From Stropharia rugosoannulata (taxonomy: Eukaryota; Basidiomycota; Agaricomycetes; Agaricales; Strophariaceae): a DNA stretch of 64,000 nt. The position numbers were made by a program, and so were the translations under genes. Positions 51,208-62,836 of the stretch are shown here, piece after piece (positions within the stretch are counted from its first letter, which is position 1; each line of letters starts with the position of its first letter). The DNA is taken from contig JANCIK010000001.1 of the NCBI GenBank assembly GCA_028532985.1, forward strand, positions 3,038,001 to 3,102,000. The letters run 5' to 3'. The notes under the pieces were generated by a model. That model worked only from the letters and a program-made list of their open reading frames with translations. It did no database searches and was not told the origin of the DNA.

Positions 51208-54200
51208 CGTCCTATCGAACAGTTTTTGAAACCTGAGTAAATGGTACAGTGATTCAGCAAAGAGGGTAGGATAATCTGCGAATCAGTAGGGTCAACTCAC
51301 TGCTTCAGAGATAAAGTTGACTCGCCTCAATTGACTCATCAATAATCTATGATCATGGAAAAACCCAACGGCGTTTGCCGATGTCTAGATAAGATAAGAC
51401 CATGATTCACTGACGCATTCGGAAACACCAGCGCTGTTGACCTTCTGCTGTACGTGTCTGTTGAACGTTCGGGTTTACCTTTGCAGGATGAGTGGCACCA
51501 GCGGGTGTTCGATTAGTCAGTTAATCAGTTAAAAAATATAAACCGTACCTGATTATTGAAGTACCCTTATTTTGTTTGTCTTAAAATTCCGTTGACCTTG
51601 CGTTGACCCTTCATGTGTCAAATGCACTGATCGAATAGTTCTGAAGAGGATGCAACGATTCACAGATATTTCAAAGACAGAGGTCAGCGGCACTTCGATT
51701 CTCTTACTGCTTCGAGTGTCACTAGTACTAGTCTACTAAGCATTTGAAAAAGCTTGTACTGCCAACGAAGTCAGATGGTACTTTTACTCCTTCCCACTCA
51801 CAGTTGTAATCTTACGCTCAATACATTAGTTCATACTACTTATATCAAATACTTTCTAAGTAAATTTCTCGAAACCATGTTACGTAAAAATATCTGAAGC
51901 GTCCTCTGAAGTAAGCGAGCAAGTAGGTTTTCGGAAGGTATATAACAGTTTACAATTCTATTTGTTACATTGTGGGTGTGTTACAATTGACTTACGATAA
52001 TCCCCCAACTTGACTCAGATTGAGTACTGACAAGAATTCTCTCCAAGCCAAGGAGAGAGTTAATTCTTCAACAACTGCACGTACTGCCGGGTGTAATGCA
52101 TGAAAGTGCGCCAAATGCACTATTAACCTCACTTCAGTCAGGCGAAAATAAGAGCCCAGATAACTCTATCTGCTCATCAAACAAAGTTTCTGCCATCACT
52201 GACTCACGTTGGACTCACGCTGACAGGTATACTAATGGCAACAGATCTTCTCGAAGACAAATGTAACCACATGGAAAGGTTGAAGTCCACCGTTTGTGCT
52301 ATCGACATGCCAGTGATCACACTCCACTTTGACACAGAACACCTTTTTAAATCTCGGACCGGACTGGCACATAGAAAATCTGATAGAAACCAACATCCGG
52401 GATGTTATTAGCATACGACAATGCCGGATGCGTCTACATGTCCTGATACCCCTTTAAACCAAAAATGAATATGTTAAAAATAACACCAGTATGTTCATGG
52501 AGTTAACGAGCCCTTATCACGATGTAGGATAGTGTAGGATGTCAAAACGATAGAGATGCTTCCAAGTCTGATGGATCATATCAGGCCATATCTTTCTGCA
52601 TGCCGCCAACGTATACATACGATCAATAAATAAACCTCTGTGTTACGTCCCTGATAGTCTTCAATAGTACCTATTATAATTCGGTGCTTTCGTCCGAACC
52701 CCCAATTGCTGTTGAATAAACAAGCCAGGCAGGTTCTTGATTCGGAAGAACTATGAAGGAAGCGTCTGCGTGTTTGCGCCGGCAGCTGCTCAAAGAACCA
52801 TCGTCGTATTAAGCACTGGCAGTCACATAACTACTTACCAAACAGGATTATGTACAATCAAAACTGGACAAAGGAAGGAGAAAAAAAGGGGATAGATCCA
52901 GGTCAATCGAAAATATTCTGTTGAAATCTTCACCCTGCAAATTAGTATTTCACTGAGGCTTTCCCAGCTTAAATGACGAGATCAACATGTGAAGGTGTGA
53001 GGACAATACATTACGTTCATGTTAATGATGTTTGATATGTAACAACGTAAGTTTTGTGCTAATCAGAAAGAAAAAAGATTTGCCCTAGGGGGCATATTAG
53101 ACCTAAACAGACTGCTACTGCATTTCACTAATCAGATGTGATAAATCGATGTGGTGAGTACTCCTGCGTATATGCAGGCAATGATGTATCGGGCCCACCC
53201 GAACCTCCATGCAGGTTGCATGCAGGGTCACTGTATTTGTATCTATTTCACTACATACTAAATACACGGCGGCGGCCGGCCACGACGTATACCCATACCA
53301 AGTTGTATTCTATAGCCAAGATTGATGTGTATACAAGCCATTTATTCAATCCTGTTTGCTCAAAAGCAAGAGTACAAGGTATCTTCTCCTGTTTAATCCA
53401 TTCGGAAATCTACCAACACATCTTCTAGCCAAATCAACAGGCCTGCTGACAAATTTATGGCGTTTGCATGGCAGATGCCAGAGATGGCCGCGCGCTGAAT
53501 TCCATATGTAGTTTGTCAGATCCTACTTTCATCCGGCCGACGCAACTATCGTACCAGGACGAGGGCGTATTGAACCCACTGCGAACGCCGAGCGCACGCT
53601 GGTTTCGGTTTTGTAGATCGGCACGCTTATGCAAATACGCAAGCACATTGCAAGCACATGCACTGTGGCCCTGCCTTGCGTCAGTTCATTCAGATAGATC
53701 GAAGGGAGGAAACTGAGTTTGAGCTTGTTACCTGAAGCCTTCTTGATAATCGGAGTACTCATACAATGCGGCGGGCGTCGGTGGGTATCCGAGATATCCC
53801 CGGTGGCACGCTCAAAATACTCCTTGAATATTTTGTATCCAGTTCTACATTAAATACAGTAAAAGTAATAATAAGAGCTATGAAATTCCTATCTACCTAC
53901 AGTATCCAGTTTCCAAAATACTAGCTAAAACGCTGGTAAATTACCCAGGCTATTGAGGTGCACATTGGGCCCATTAATGGTGGCACTAAGCGTCTGCCAC
54001 TGGCGCTTATTTTTTAAAAATAAGGTTCTTTTCATGCCACATTCATAGAAACGCAGCTGTATGGAATACCCATGTAAGTACTCACATAGCTTTCGTAAAC
54101 TGACTAAACAAGGACCACAATAATATCCCCTTGGCGTTTCATACGGGCACGAGTCGTTCCATGAAGAAACTACCGTCGCGCCCGAACCAGGAGGCACCTG

Positions 54201-57036
54201 AAGGTACCGCCGGTGGTTATTCCATCACCGCATTGCAACCCATCTCAGTCTCCAATCCTTCATTCCTGTAAATCGTCGAAGCGGAATAAGGCTGGCGTTT
54301 GTTTATTACCGATCGCAGAAGCAACCTGTGGCAGCGTGCGCAAAGCCGATCACGCAAGCCATCTCCGTACGCTCACAATGACCTGCGCGCAACAATCCAG
54401 ACATGGGCTGGTGCTGTCTTTATCCTATCCCAACTTTATACCAGTGTATGTGCTCTGGACAGTGTCCTCGTGCACTTCTACATGCATGGATCTCATCCCA
54501 TCCCGTCAATGTCTGATCCGCTGCTGGTAATACCCGCCGAGGCCTACATGCGCACTTACAAGTGACGTGTGAGGATCGGTGTAAATTCCGCCGGCTGCCC
54601 TTTATCTATTACAGAGTTAGAATTTGAATTGTGTATGAATGTACCGCAGCAGAACCGTCTCGCACGCATTTGCCTGCCTAATAAGCCTTATCATGTGCGA
54701 TTACGCAACGCACAGACGAAATCGGGAGCGCGCTCGAGAGCCGCCGTCCATGGTCATGAGTGCATGGTTACATACCGCCTTGATGAGCTCCGATTGCTAC
54801 CGTCCGTCCGAAATATCCTATCCTCTACTTAACTTGAGACTTACAGGTACGCATGCAGCAGACTGCCAGTGAAAGATAGATATGGACAGCAGCGGCTGGG
54901 CGGCTTGAATAAGAAGGCACATATTATACTGCGGTGATGCGCGCAGTGGGGCGTGCGGCGTTCAACGCTCAGTTTCCACTCCTGATGGAAAGCCCGGCCT
55001 ATCACGGCGCAATTCGGGGCACACAGCCGGATTGAGCTCGGGAGAAATCGGTCTACAAAGCATATGTATACAATATCTAGTATCCACTACACCGTTACTC
55101 CACTTTGAGAAAGACGGGTGTACAGCGCGTCCCGGGAGCGCTACCTTACGCAAGTAGGCACCAACAACCAGTTGAATGGAAGAAGTCCTGCATGTATTAA
55201 CAAACGGGCGCGGGCGGCGAGTCTCGAGCAATGATATCTGATATGCTCTGATACGATTAAATACCGTCTCACTTGTCGTGAGCAGGGTTCTATGATACAT
55301 TCATCGAGAAACGCAAGGTTGAGGCAAGATACTACTAGTTGTCACCCGGCGCGCATCCGGGTGAGTAACAGCATCTTGCTTGCAATGCGTACAGGTGCCG
55401 ACCCCATAAGAGAAGTCGTATAACATAAATAGAGACCCGCGTCGCATAGTATGGTGGTATCCAACCTGCCCACCTAATCCTATCTGCACCGACCTACCGA
55501 CCGAGCACCCACGCTCACGGAATGCCAATGTCAATTCACTTCCCAGTGCACGTAAAGCAGTAAGACTCGTGGCTCACACGTCATCGCCTCACCGGCGCCC
55601 TTGCATTTAACTTTAACTATACCCGGTCCACGCGATACCGCGTCATCCCAGGCCCGGAGCAGAGCTTGCGAGATTTCATTGATTCGTTCCCTGGGCGCTA
55701 CATGCTTGCAGAGCCAGGAGCTGCCAGGATTGCGGAGTGCCCGGTACGTATTATTGTGACAAATATCCTTGGCTCGGACTTGGCTTGGGCGGTTCAGCAA
55801 GGGCCGTCCGCGAAAAGGCGAGCAGACAACGACGGCCATAAAAGGCAAGCCAATTTCCGTATGTAGCGCTACTAGCCTCGTGACCATTCTCGTGGGAGCG
55901 TGCACTCTTGCCCTTCATAACTATCATATATAGAAAGCATATACCCGACTTATCGCACTATTTTTCCGATGTCTTACAGGCTTCAATGTGATTCAAATCA
56001 GCATCATACATTCTGTATTGTGAGAAATAGCGGCGTGGTAACAACCAGTAGACAGAGGGCCAACTAACAGATTATGCAAAGGGAACGACAACGATACAAA
56101 ATTGTAGCGGACAGGACATGAAAGGAAGTTCTGTTCAACAGTTTCCAAAGAAGGAAACAAAAGACGGGTGCTGTCTCATGTCTTTTGTGAAGTAGATAGC
56201 AGAAGGGAAAGAGGATTTTCGAGGGTCCTCCGGACATCACCACCGGCCTGCCTCGTTGGGTGCATCGCGCACCCGTAACGTACGCAGGAATCGCAATGAC
56301 ACCAAAACCCACACAAGCTCAGCACAATGTTACAATATCAGTCTCAGAGTCAGGACCAGTATCACAAATAACGTAGAGCGTTCACTGATTGTACGGCTAG
56401 GCAGGTAGAAAGCGGTTGGGGTGTACCGCGGGTGTGATGTTATGCATGTGTGTGTGTATGTATATGCGAAGTGCGATGTGTTAACGAATCCGAATGGTGT
56501 TGCGGTGTAATGGTACGTAATGTATGTATGTAAATTGCGAAGAAAACTGTATGAATGCGTTAATACATGGGTAGAAAGCAAGATGAAGTATATACAAAAG
56601 TCCTGTAGGCCCCGGCTTGTCCACTCCACGTACATGCGCCCCCGGGGCGGACAACAGCCTAGTAGAAGGCGCGCATGCAGAACGACCCGCGCTCGTTCAG
56701 CACAGATAAAAAAAAGGAAGGTCAGAGCTGGGCGCACAGGACAGCAGGTCCCGCCCACCATTGAAGTTGGTCAAAGTTAGTATGTAACGGAAGCGGGTGC
56801 CAGCCCAGCGCGAGCGCAGGCGGGGTGTCGTCGTCGTCATGGTCTCGTGTAAAGCGTTCCCGCACGGTGCAGCACCTCCAGCGGAACGCACCCGCCGAGC
56901 CACCCGCGCGCGGCTCGTCGGCAGCTGTGCCTCCATCCGAGGTAGTATCCGGTGGCATATCATACTCGGGATAGGGGGCAGAATCCAATCCACGGCGCAT
57001 ACACGCGCGCCGCATTGAAGGAAACGCGCTGGGTGC
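51208..57036. other. Gene desert of 5.8 kb
   Basis: No recognisable protein, RNA gene or intact element. All frames are short, lack joinable neighbours, and match no family I know. The first few hundred bases are the IleRS promoter; the last part is the 3' flank of PBS2. A short (TG)n run with ATG variants sits near 56446-56465. Composition alternates between AT-rich (51500-53100) and mixed (54000-56000), compatible with old repeat remnants, which cannot be proved from one copy. Confidence 0.5.
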
Positions 57037-58700
57037 CTAGACGGACAGAGGGGGTTCGCGCTTCGCGGCAACGGCAGCCTGCTCGGCGCGGTACTCGAGC
57101 GCACGCCTGACCCACGCGACCATATCCACGCCACTATCGCGGTCTTTCACGAGGAAGGGGTGCTCCTACATCAAAAGAAAATCACATCGTCAAAATTACT
57201 GACGTCATATATGACGATGACGTCACGTACCAGCAGCTCCTTGTACGTTGCGCGCTGGTCCGGGTCCTTGAGCAGGCAACTGGCAACAAAGTCCTTGGCC
57301 TCGTCACTGTAGCCATCGGGAAGGTTCGGAGGGTCGCCGTGGACAATGGCAGTGAGCTGAGCAAAGACGTTCGAGTATGTTTCTGGCGGGTAAGGGTACT
57401 TGCCCATGGCCATCTCGATCATGGAGAGGCCAAGGGACCAGACGTCTGAGGAAACGGTGTATGTGCCGAGATTGTTCTGAGATTCGCCCTTGATGCGCTC
57501 GGGCTGCGAAGAATACGTAAGTGGAACAAGAGGAGGAGAGAGAAAGAAAGAGACGTACAGCCATGTAGCTCTGGCAGCCGATGTTTGTCTTTGCAAGGGA
57601 CTTGTCAAGCTCGCCGGATATGCCAAAGTCGCAGAGCTTGACCTCGCCCTTTCTGTTGACCAGGACGTTTGTGGGCTTGACATCTGGAAGGAGTGAGCGA
57701 GAGTGAGACAAGAACAGGGAGAGAGGACGGACCGCGATGGATGATGCTGAGATCGTCCTTGAGGAACTTGAGACCGCGGACCATGCAGTGGGCGATGCGC
57801 GCTAGGACATCCTCTGGGACGCCTGCAGCCTGGAGCTTGTCGAGAGAGCCAGCGTCCATGTACTCCATGCAGTAGTAGACGCAGGACTCGATAAAGAAGG
57901 CGCCGTAGAACTCGACGATCTCTGGAGCGACGGCGCGGTGGAGGATGTCGAGCTCCATGATGATCGCGTTGAGCTTTGCGTCGTCGAGCTCAAGACGGAT
58001 CTCCTGCGGGGGAATGAACAAGTGAGACACAGGGAGGCGGGGAGGGAGCGCACCTTCATGGCCATGGCGACATTTGTGGGCTTGTGGAGGACCTTTTTTA
58101 CGGTGCCGTAGTTGCCCTTGCCGAGCTCCTCGTCGAGCTGGAGCTGATCCATGTTGATTGCGAAGGAGGCGCCGTTTGAAAAATTGACGCCCTTGGCGTG
58201 GAGGACGGCCTTGCCGTTGAAGTTGAGAGCGCCGGAGGGATCGCTGGGGCGGGATGAGCGACGGGTGCAGGGGAGGAAGGGGGCACGTACACGATCTTTG
58301 AGAAGTTGGAGAAGGGGGAACCGAAGTTGCCTGCCTGGGGCGGCCTGCGCGGGGGCTGGGCGAGGGTGGGGCGGCCTGCACCGAGGCCTGCGGCTGCGGG
58401 GCCGTCTGGGACGAAGTTGTCGATGTCGCGGAGGGAGAAGGCGGGGCGGACTCTGCGGGCAGCCATGCCTGCGGGGGGCCTGGGCGGGGGGAAGGAGTTG
58501 GGTGCCTGGTGGAGGACTGGGTGGGGGTAGAGCGAGGCGTTGCTGAGGGCGTGTGTGGCGGTGGCGACGGGGTCACTGGCGTTGGCGGCGCGGCTGGCGA
58601 AGGCGGCCATCTTTGCCTGGAGCGAGGGGGGGATGGGGGTGGCCTGGGTGCGGAGGCCGGTCAGGGCGTTGTTGTGTCGGACAGGCTTTTGGTCGGACAT
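57037..58700 (-). CDS. PBS2: MAP kinase kinase PBS2 (HOG pathway)
   Basis: MAPKK that activates Hog1 in osmotic and other stress. The start at 58700 ([17 protein letters not shown]) opens an Ala/Pro-rich N-terminus of about 140 residues; then [20 protein letters not shown] leads into the kinase. Motifs: glycine loop [26 protein letters not shown] lysine, [37 protein letters not shown] with the Ser and Thr of the Pbs2-type SLAKT activation loop, SYMAPERIKG, and a C-terminal part with [19 protein letters not shown]. It ends REPPLSV with TAG at 57037-57039. The SLAKT loop separates it from Ste7 and Mkk1 types. The start codon lies only 49 bases from the divergent BAG gene. High GC. Confidence 0.95.
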
Positions 58701-58749
58701 GACGGGCGGAGACAAACAGCAGCTGCACCAGTCCACCTTGCCACCTGCG
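58701..58749. promoter_or_regulatory. 49-bp gap between PBS2 and BAG start codons
   Basis: The two divergent ATGs (58700 minus, 58750 plus) are 49 bases apart. This is too short for two ordinary promoters plus 5' UTRs, so control elements probably lie inside one or both coding regions, or a start is misplaced. Confidence 0.6.
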
Positions 58750-59329
58750 ATGCCCGTCTCCGTCCGTTGGGGCTCCCACTCCTTCTCCTTCCAGCTCCCC
58801 CGCACAGACACCCTCGTCGCCGCCGTCCGCCAGTCCATCGCCGCATACACCGGCCTCCACCCCGACGCCTTCGACATCGTCCACGACGGCGCCGTCCTCG
58901 CAGACGATGCACAGCCCAGTATGTACCTCCCTGCTCTGCCGTCATCCCTCGCTTACCCGTCCAGTCTCCGCCTACCACCTCCGTCCCAACTCCATCCTCG
59001 CTCTCGTAGCCCACGCCGACACTGCCCCCACCGTCTCCCCGTCCGAGGGCGCTCAGATCGCCGCCATCGCCGCAGAGCTCGCCGCAGTCTCCACCGAGCT
59101 CGAGCCCGCACACGCCGCCTTTCTCACCCAGCTCGCTGCCCAGCCCCGCCCCGCCCTCGCAAAGGAGCACGCCCGGCTCGCCGAGCTCCTTCTCCAGGCT
59201 CTCCTCCGCGTCGACGGCATCACCCCCGAGCACGACTGGGCCGCCGCCCGCGCAGACCGCCGCGCCGCCGTCAATCGCATTCAGCGTCTCCTCGATCAGC
59301 TCGACGCAGCATGGGGCGCAGCTAGATAG
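58750..59329 (+). CDS. Ubiquitin-like / BAG-domain co-chaperone
   Basis: Predicted 177-residue nucleotide-exchange partner of Hsp70. Two exons, 58750-58918 and 58965-59329, join in phase. The N-terminal 80 residues form a ubiquitin-like domain (VRWGSHSFSFQLPRTDTLVA, FDIVHDGAVLADDAQP, LRPNSILALVAHA), the architecture of BAG1. The C-terminal half is a three-helix BAG domain (AELAAVSTELEPAHAAFLTQ, LLLQALLRVDGITPEHDW, RRAAVNRIQRLLDQLDAAW) with the conserved Arg/Gln interface pattern. No membrane span is seen, unlike yeast Snl1. The stop codon is 30 bases from the stop of the convergent RING gene. Confidence 0.87.
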
Positions 59330-59359
59330 TTTTATTACATGTATTCTACACACCCAATG

Positions 59360-60483
59360 CTACAGCTTCGTCACCGAGCCCCCCAGCCGCACCAGCGGCG
59401 CGTACGGCGCCTCCTGCGCACTCCGCTCCACCAGCAGCCCGTGCACCTGCATCCGCAGCCCGTGCATCTGCTGCCGCACTGACATCATCTCCTCCCCCAG
59501 CCTCAGCGTCTCGTTCGCCAGCGCCAGCTCGCCGCGCCGCGCGACGCCCTCGATTCCCGCGGAAACCCCCGTGATGCCCTCCCGCAGCCCCGCAATCGTC
59601 CCCTCCAGCGTCGCGCCCCCAAAGTCCCCTGCGCCCACCCACGGCGCCACCGTCGCCCGCGTCTGCGCCAGTTCCTTCTTCAGGTGCCCCACCGTGCCCT
59701 CCAGTGTCTCCACCCGCCGCCGTAGCAGCACGTTCTGCTCGCTCAGTAGCCCCATCCGTCGCTCGTTCGCCGCAAAGAACCCTTTCAGCGCCTCATACGC
59801 GCAGCTCTTCATATGCTCCTCCTGCGCGCCCTCGTAAGTGCACCCAAGGGCTGCATGTGCACATCTCTCCTGTTGCAGCTGTAGATACAGCGTCATTAAA
59901 GCGCATATATCCATGAATAAGCCACTAACCTCTTTTTCCTCTTCCTTCTCCTCTTCCTTTTCCTCCCCCTCCTTGCCATGCACCTCGCGCAGGTGCCGGG
60001 GCATCTCGCCTCGGCGCAGCTCCGCCTCGCACCCCGCCTCCTCGCAGCGCACCTGCGCACATACACACTCCTCCCTCAAGTGGGCCGCCAAGCTCTGCCG
60101 CTGCACCACAGCTGCGCAGCCCTCCGCTCGATGCACGCACTCCACCATCAGCTCGTCCACAAGCTGTGCACGCCGCCGTCAGCACCTCGCGCCGTTGATT
60201 AAAGTATAGTACGTACCGAGCGCACGATGGGGTTCGCAGGCGCCAGGTCCGCGACGGAGAGCGGCGCGCGGTCCACGGGGCACGTCGGCGCGTGCGCGAG
60301 CGCCTGCTCAATGCACTCGGCGCAGAATGTGTGCGCGCACGGCGCTGCCGTCGTCGGGTTCATGAACGGCGCCCGGCAGATGCAGCATACCTGTGCGCAG
60401 GTGGGTCAGTAAGTCTCCGATACGACACAGAGGCGACAAACAAGGTTGGGATTCGGCAGGTCGACGTAGTTGTACAGCGACAT
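59360..60483 (-). CDS. RING / TRAF-type zinc-finger E3 ubiquitin ligase
   Basis: Putative ubiquitin ligase. The first exon MSLYNYVDLPNPNL joins a C3HC4 RING: VCCICRAPFMNPTTAAPCAH, TFCAECIEQALAHAPTCPVD. After the next intron comes VDELMVECVHRAEGCAAVVQ, a TRAF-type zinc-finger pair (CVHRAEGC - HLREEC and CEEAGCEAEL - HLREVH), then after an acidic KEEEK run and an intron a third unit (ERCAHAALGCTYEGAQEEHM). The C-terminal half is coiled coil (LSEQNVLLRRRVETLEGTVG). No MATH domain is present, unlike metazoan TRAFs. The product acts as ligase by inference from the RING; substrates are unknown. Strong GC bias like BAG and PBS2. Stop TAG at 59360-59362. Confidence 0.87.
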
Positions 60484-60969
60484 TGCACAGGGTATATCCT
60501 GTCTCTCTTCACTTAGTTGGCTTGCAAAACGGTGCTCGTCGAAAGTCGATAACAATAGTAGTACAGTAAATAAGGGCGATGGTCTGGATAAGAATACAGG
60601 GGGTGATGCCGGAAAGAGTAAGAGGCGAGAGACGGAGACAAAGAGATGAGAAAGAGAGGTAAGGCAGGCGGGCCCAGCGCGGAGCTCCTGGCCGGAACGG
60701 CAGCGGCACGGGATGCCAAACTTTTTTTTACGTCAGACAAGGATCGCAGCCTCTAGTCAACGACTCGGACAGGCATCGAATCGTATGGAATGTCCATATA
60801 GCATTAACTTTCTAGGCCGTTAGATACTCTGTTCATCATCTCCGTTATCCCATCCGTCGCCGTCCTCGAAGTCCCTACCGCCCTTTCTCAGCCTCGCTGG
60901 AAGATCTACCCTTTGGGCGGTAATCACCACCATTGTCAATGTTGTGCCCCTCTTCCCCACCACCGCTGT
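60484..60969. other. Intergenic; RING gene upstream region
   Basis: 486 bases with an AT-rich block next to the RING gene start. Nothing recognised beyond the presumed promoter and the 3' flank of the decayed copy. Confidence 0.6.
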
Positions 60970-62120
60970 CTAGGAAACCACGACAGGCGGAACCCCGCGC
61001 GCAAACGGGACAGTAGTGTGCATCTTGAGCGTCTTTATGGTCATCGCACCCCGCTCCGAGAAGCCGCGCACGTTTAACAGGACCCTATACCCCTGCGCTA
61101 TCAGGTCAGTCTCAGAACAACACGCGCACATTACACAACTGGTACTAACACACGGACAGCGCAGTCAACTGCCAGCTGCGTGGAATCAACTTCCATCTGC
61201 GCGTATAATAAAAAGCTAGCGCACCCCACAGCAAAGTCAGCACCCCCTCGTAACTTCAAGTTGCAGAAATGACTTACACGCGAAGACGAAAAAGGCCCAT
61301 GTTCCATCCCTCACAAAGAGGGCGAGGAGAGGCACGCTGCCCCACCCAGTTTGCACAGCCTGGACAAATCTATAATGTGAAAGCAAAAAGGGGGACCTGA
61401 AAAACAGCTGACGCGACTGTACACCGTACCCATAAAATACAAACGTCTGCGGCACTTTCACAGTGATGCACACCACGCCTGGAAGCGCAAACGCCAGGCC
61501 CACGCTCATGCTCACGGGCTCGACCACGTACCCGCACGCCAGCGCCAGTTTGACTGTACAATCCTGGTGGTACAGCGCGACCATTACAATGTGGGGTCAG
61601 CGTCTCCGAGTTGATAGGGGAAAGGGGAAAGGCCTTGCCCCTTAAAATGAAGACACTGTCAACGGCAAGAACAATTGCCAGACGACACGCCCTGGTAGAT
61701 GCCCTAGATGAAGCAGGCAGACGAATAAAAGTGGAACAGTGGCGTAAGCTCCGTACCAACGAGGAGCAACGGGCTAGCACGAACAGAGTCTATACACTGA
61801 AAGACGGATAAGAAATTGGACTCTTACAATTGAGCCAGCAATGACCCGTATCGGATGAAGAAGTAAATGAATCTAGTGTATGACCATGGTTGCCTTCATA
61901 CGATAGCATGCAAAATATTAGTGTGCAAGCAAACCCAACGAGAACGACCTTATGGCCAGACATATTTGACCTGGAGCGATACTCAAATGAGGCGCACACA
62001 TAACGGAGCAGACCGAACACACCTCGTCGTCCAAAGTGACAAGAATGTCCCAGATCACAAACGCCTGGGCAGCCACTTGTCTCACATCCTCATCTATCAG
62101 CACCAGCACCAGAAAGCTCC
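60970..62120 (-). pseudogene. Decayed DUF6533-type membrane protein gene
   Basis: Homologous, block by block, to the gene at 62837-64000: VVEPVSMSVGLAFALPGVV, VPQTFVFYG, VQTGWGSVPLLALFVRDGTW, then GYRVLLNVRGFSE. N-terminal VIWDILVTLDDEVKYVWP matches the DUF6533 signature of Agaricomycete multi-pass proteins. Breaks: the frame after VKYVWP hits TAA at once, with the next span (FIYFFIRYGSLLAQ) in another frame; a TAG at 61705-61707 stands where the paralogue has TGG (CFLWGV); two bases are missing shortly after, shifting the frame before LAVDSVFILR; and the intron after VFYG is no longer cleanly placed. Limits are approximate; the TAG at 60970-60972 ends the last homologous exon. Unlikely to make a full protein unless the breaks are sequencing errors. 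Confidence 0.72.
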
Positions 62121-62836
62121 ATTTAGTGCTCACTTTCAGAACGGTTGACCGTCGTGGCCTCCACAGCGGTCGCAAGAGAGCCGTAGGGAGGCTGGCTCTG
62201 CCCGCCCTGTCTAGTCCAGAGAACAGGCAACATAGATGCGGGACCAGTCCTAGTAAACAAGGTGATGCACAGGAAAGAGTCCAAGTGGAGAACAAATGCT
62301 GTGACTTGCCCATTCCGCGATGGTATATAAGCAAATCCAATTGAAGCTGTCCCGGAGGCATCATGTAAATGGATACCTATCAGAGAAGTAAGTTGATTCA
62401 TGATCTACCAGGTCATCTTGTTAATGTAATTTTTTTCGTAGATATTCGGTAGAAAATCGAGGCCATGGAAGTTTGTAGTAACAAAACACATATCTTTTTT
62501 CATGTATTAACTGAAAATGTGAGCGCAGGCTACCTCACCACGAGCATTGGGTGCCCTCGGAAGACTTAAGTTCAAGGGGCCCGGGGCGTGCACAGATTGC
62601 AGGTAGTGGTGTATTTGATACCAGGCAATGATACGTGCATTTACCTCTATTTGACGCTAGTAGGCGATGCAGGTGAGTCCCTGAAAACTTATATATATCA
62701 CCAATATATCACTGCTGCCGGGCCTTCAACTTAAAGGTTTGTTCAACAGCTGCAATATTGTTATTGCTGATGCACAAGCCGTTCCTTTTTGAACTGTAAT
62801 GAACACTATGGAAAGCACGCAAACTCGGAGTTGCCA
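62121..62836. other. Intergenic between the two DUF6533-type copies
   Basis: 716 bases with the 5' flank of the decayed copy and 3' flank of the intact one. Overlapping frames at 62120-62400 on both strands show no conserved pattern. Confidence 0.55.

Noticed and set aside
54962..55300. 112-residue minus-strand frame in the desert
   Set aside because: No family resemblance, no splice partners, and a length expected by chance in 5.8 kb.
58509..59353. Long overlapping frames on both strands across the PBS2/BAG junction
   Set aside because: Arg/Pro- or Gly-rich shadows caused by high GC; the BAG and PBS2 frames explain the coding signal.
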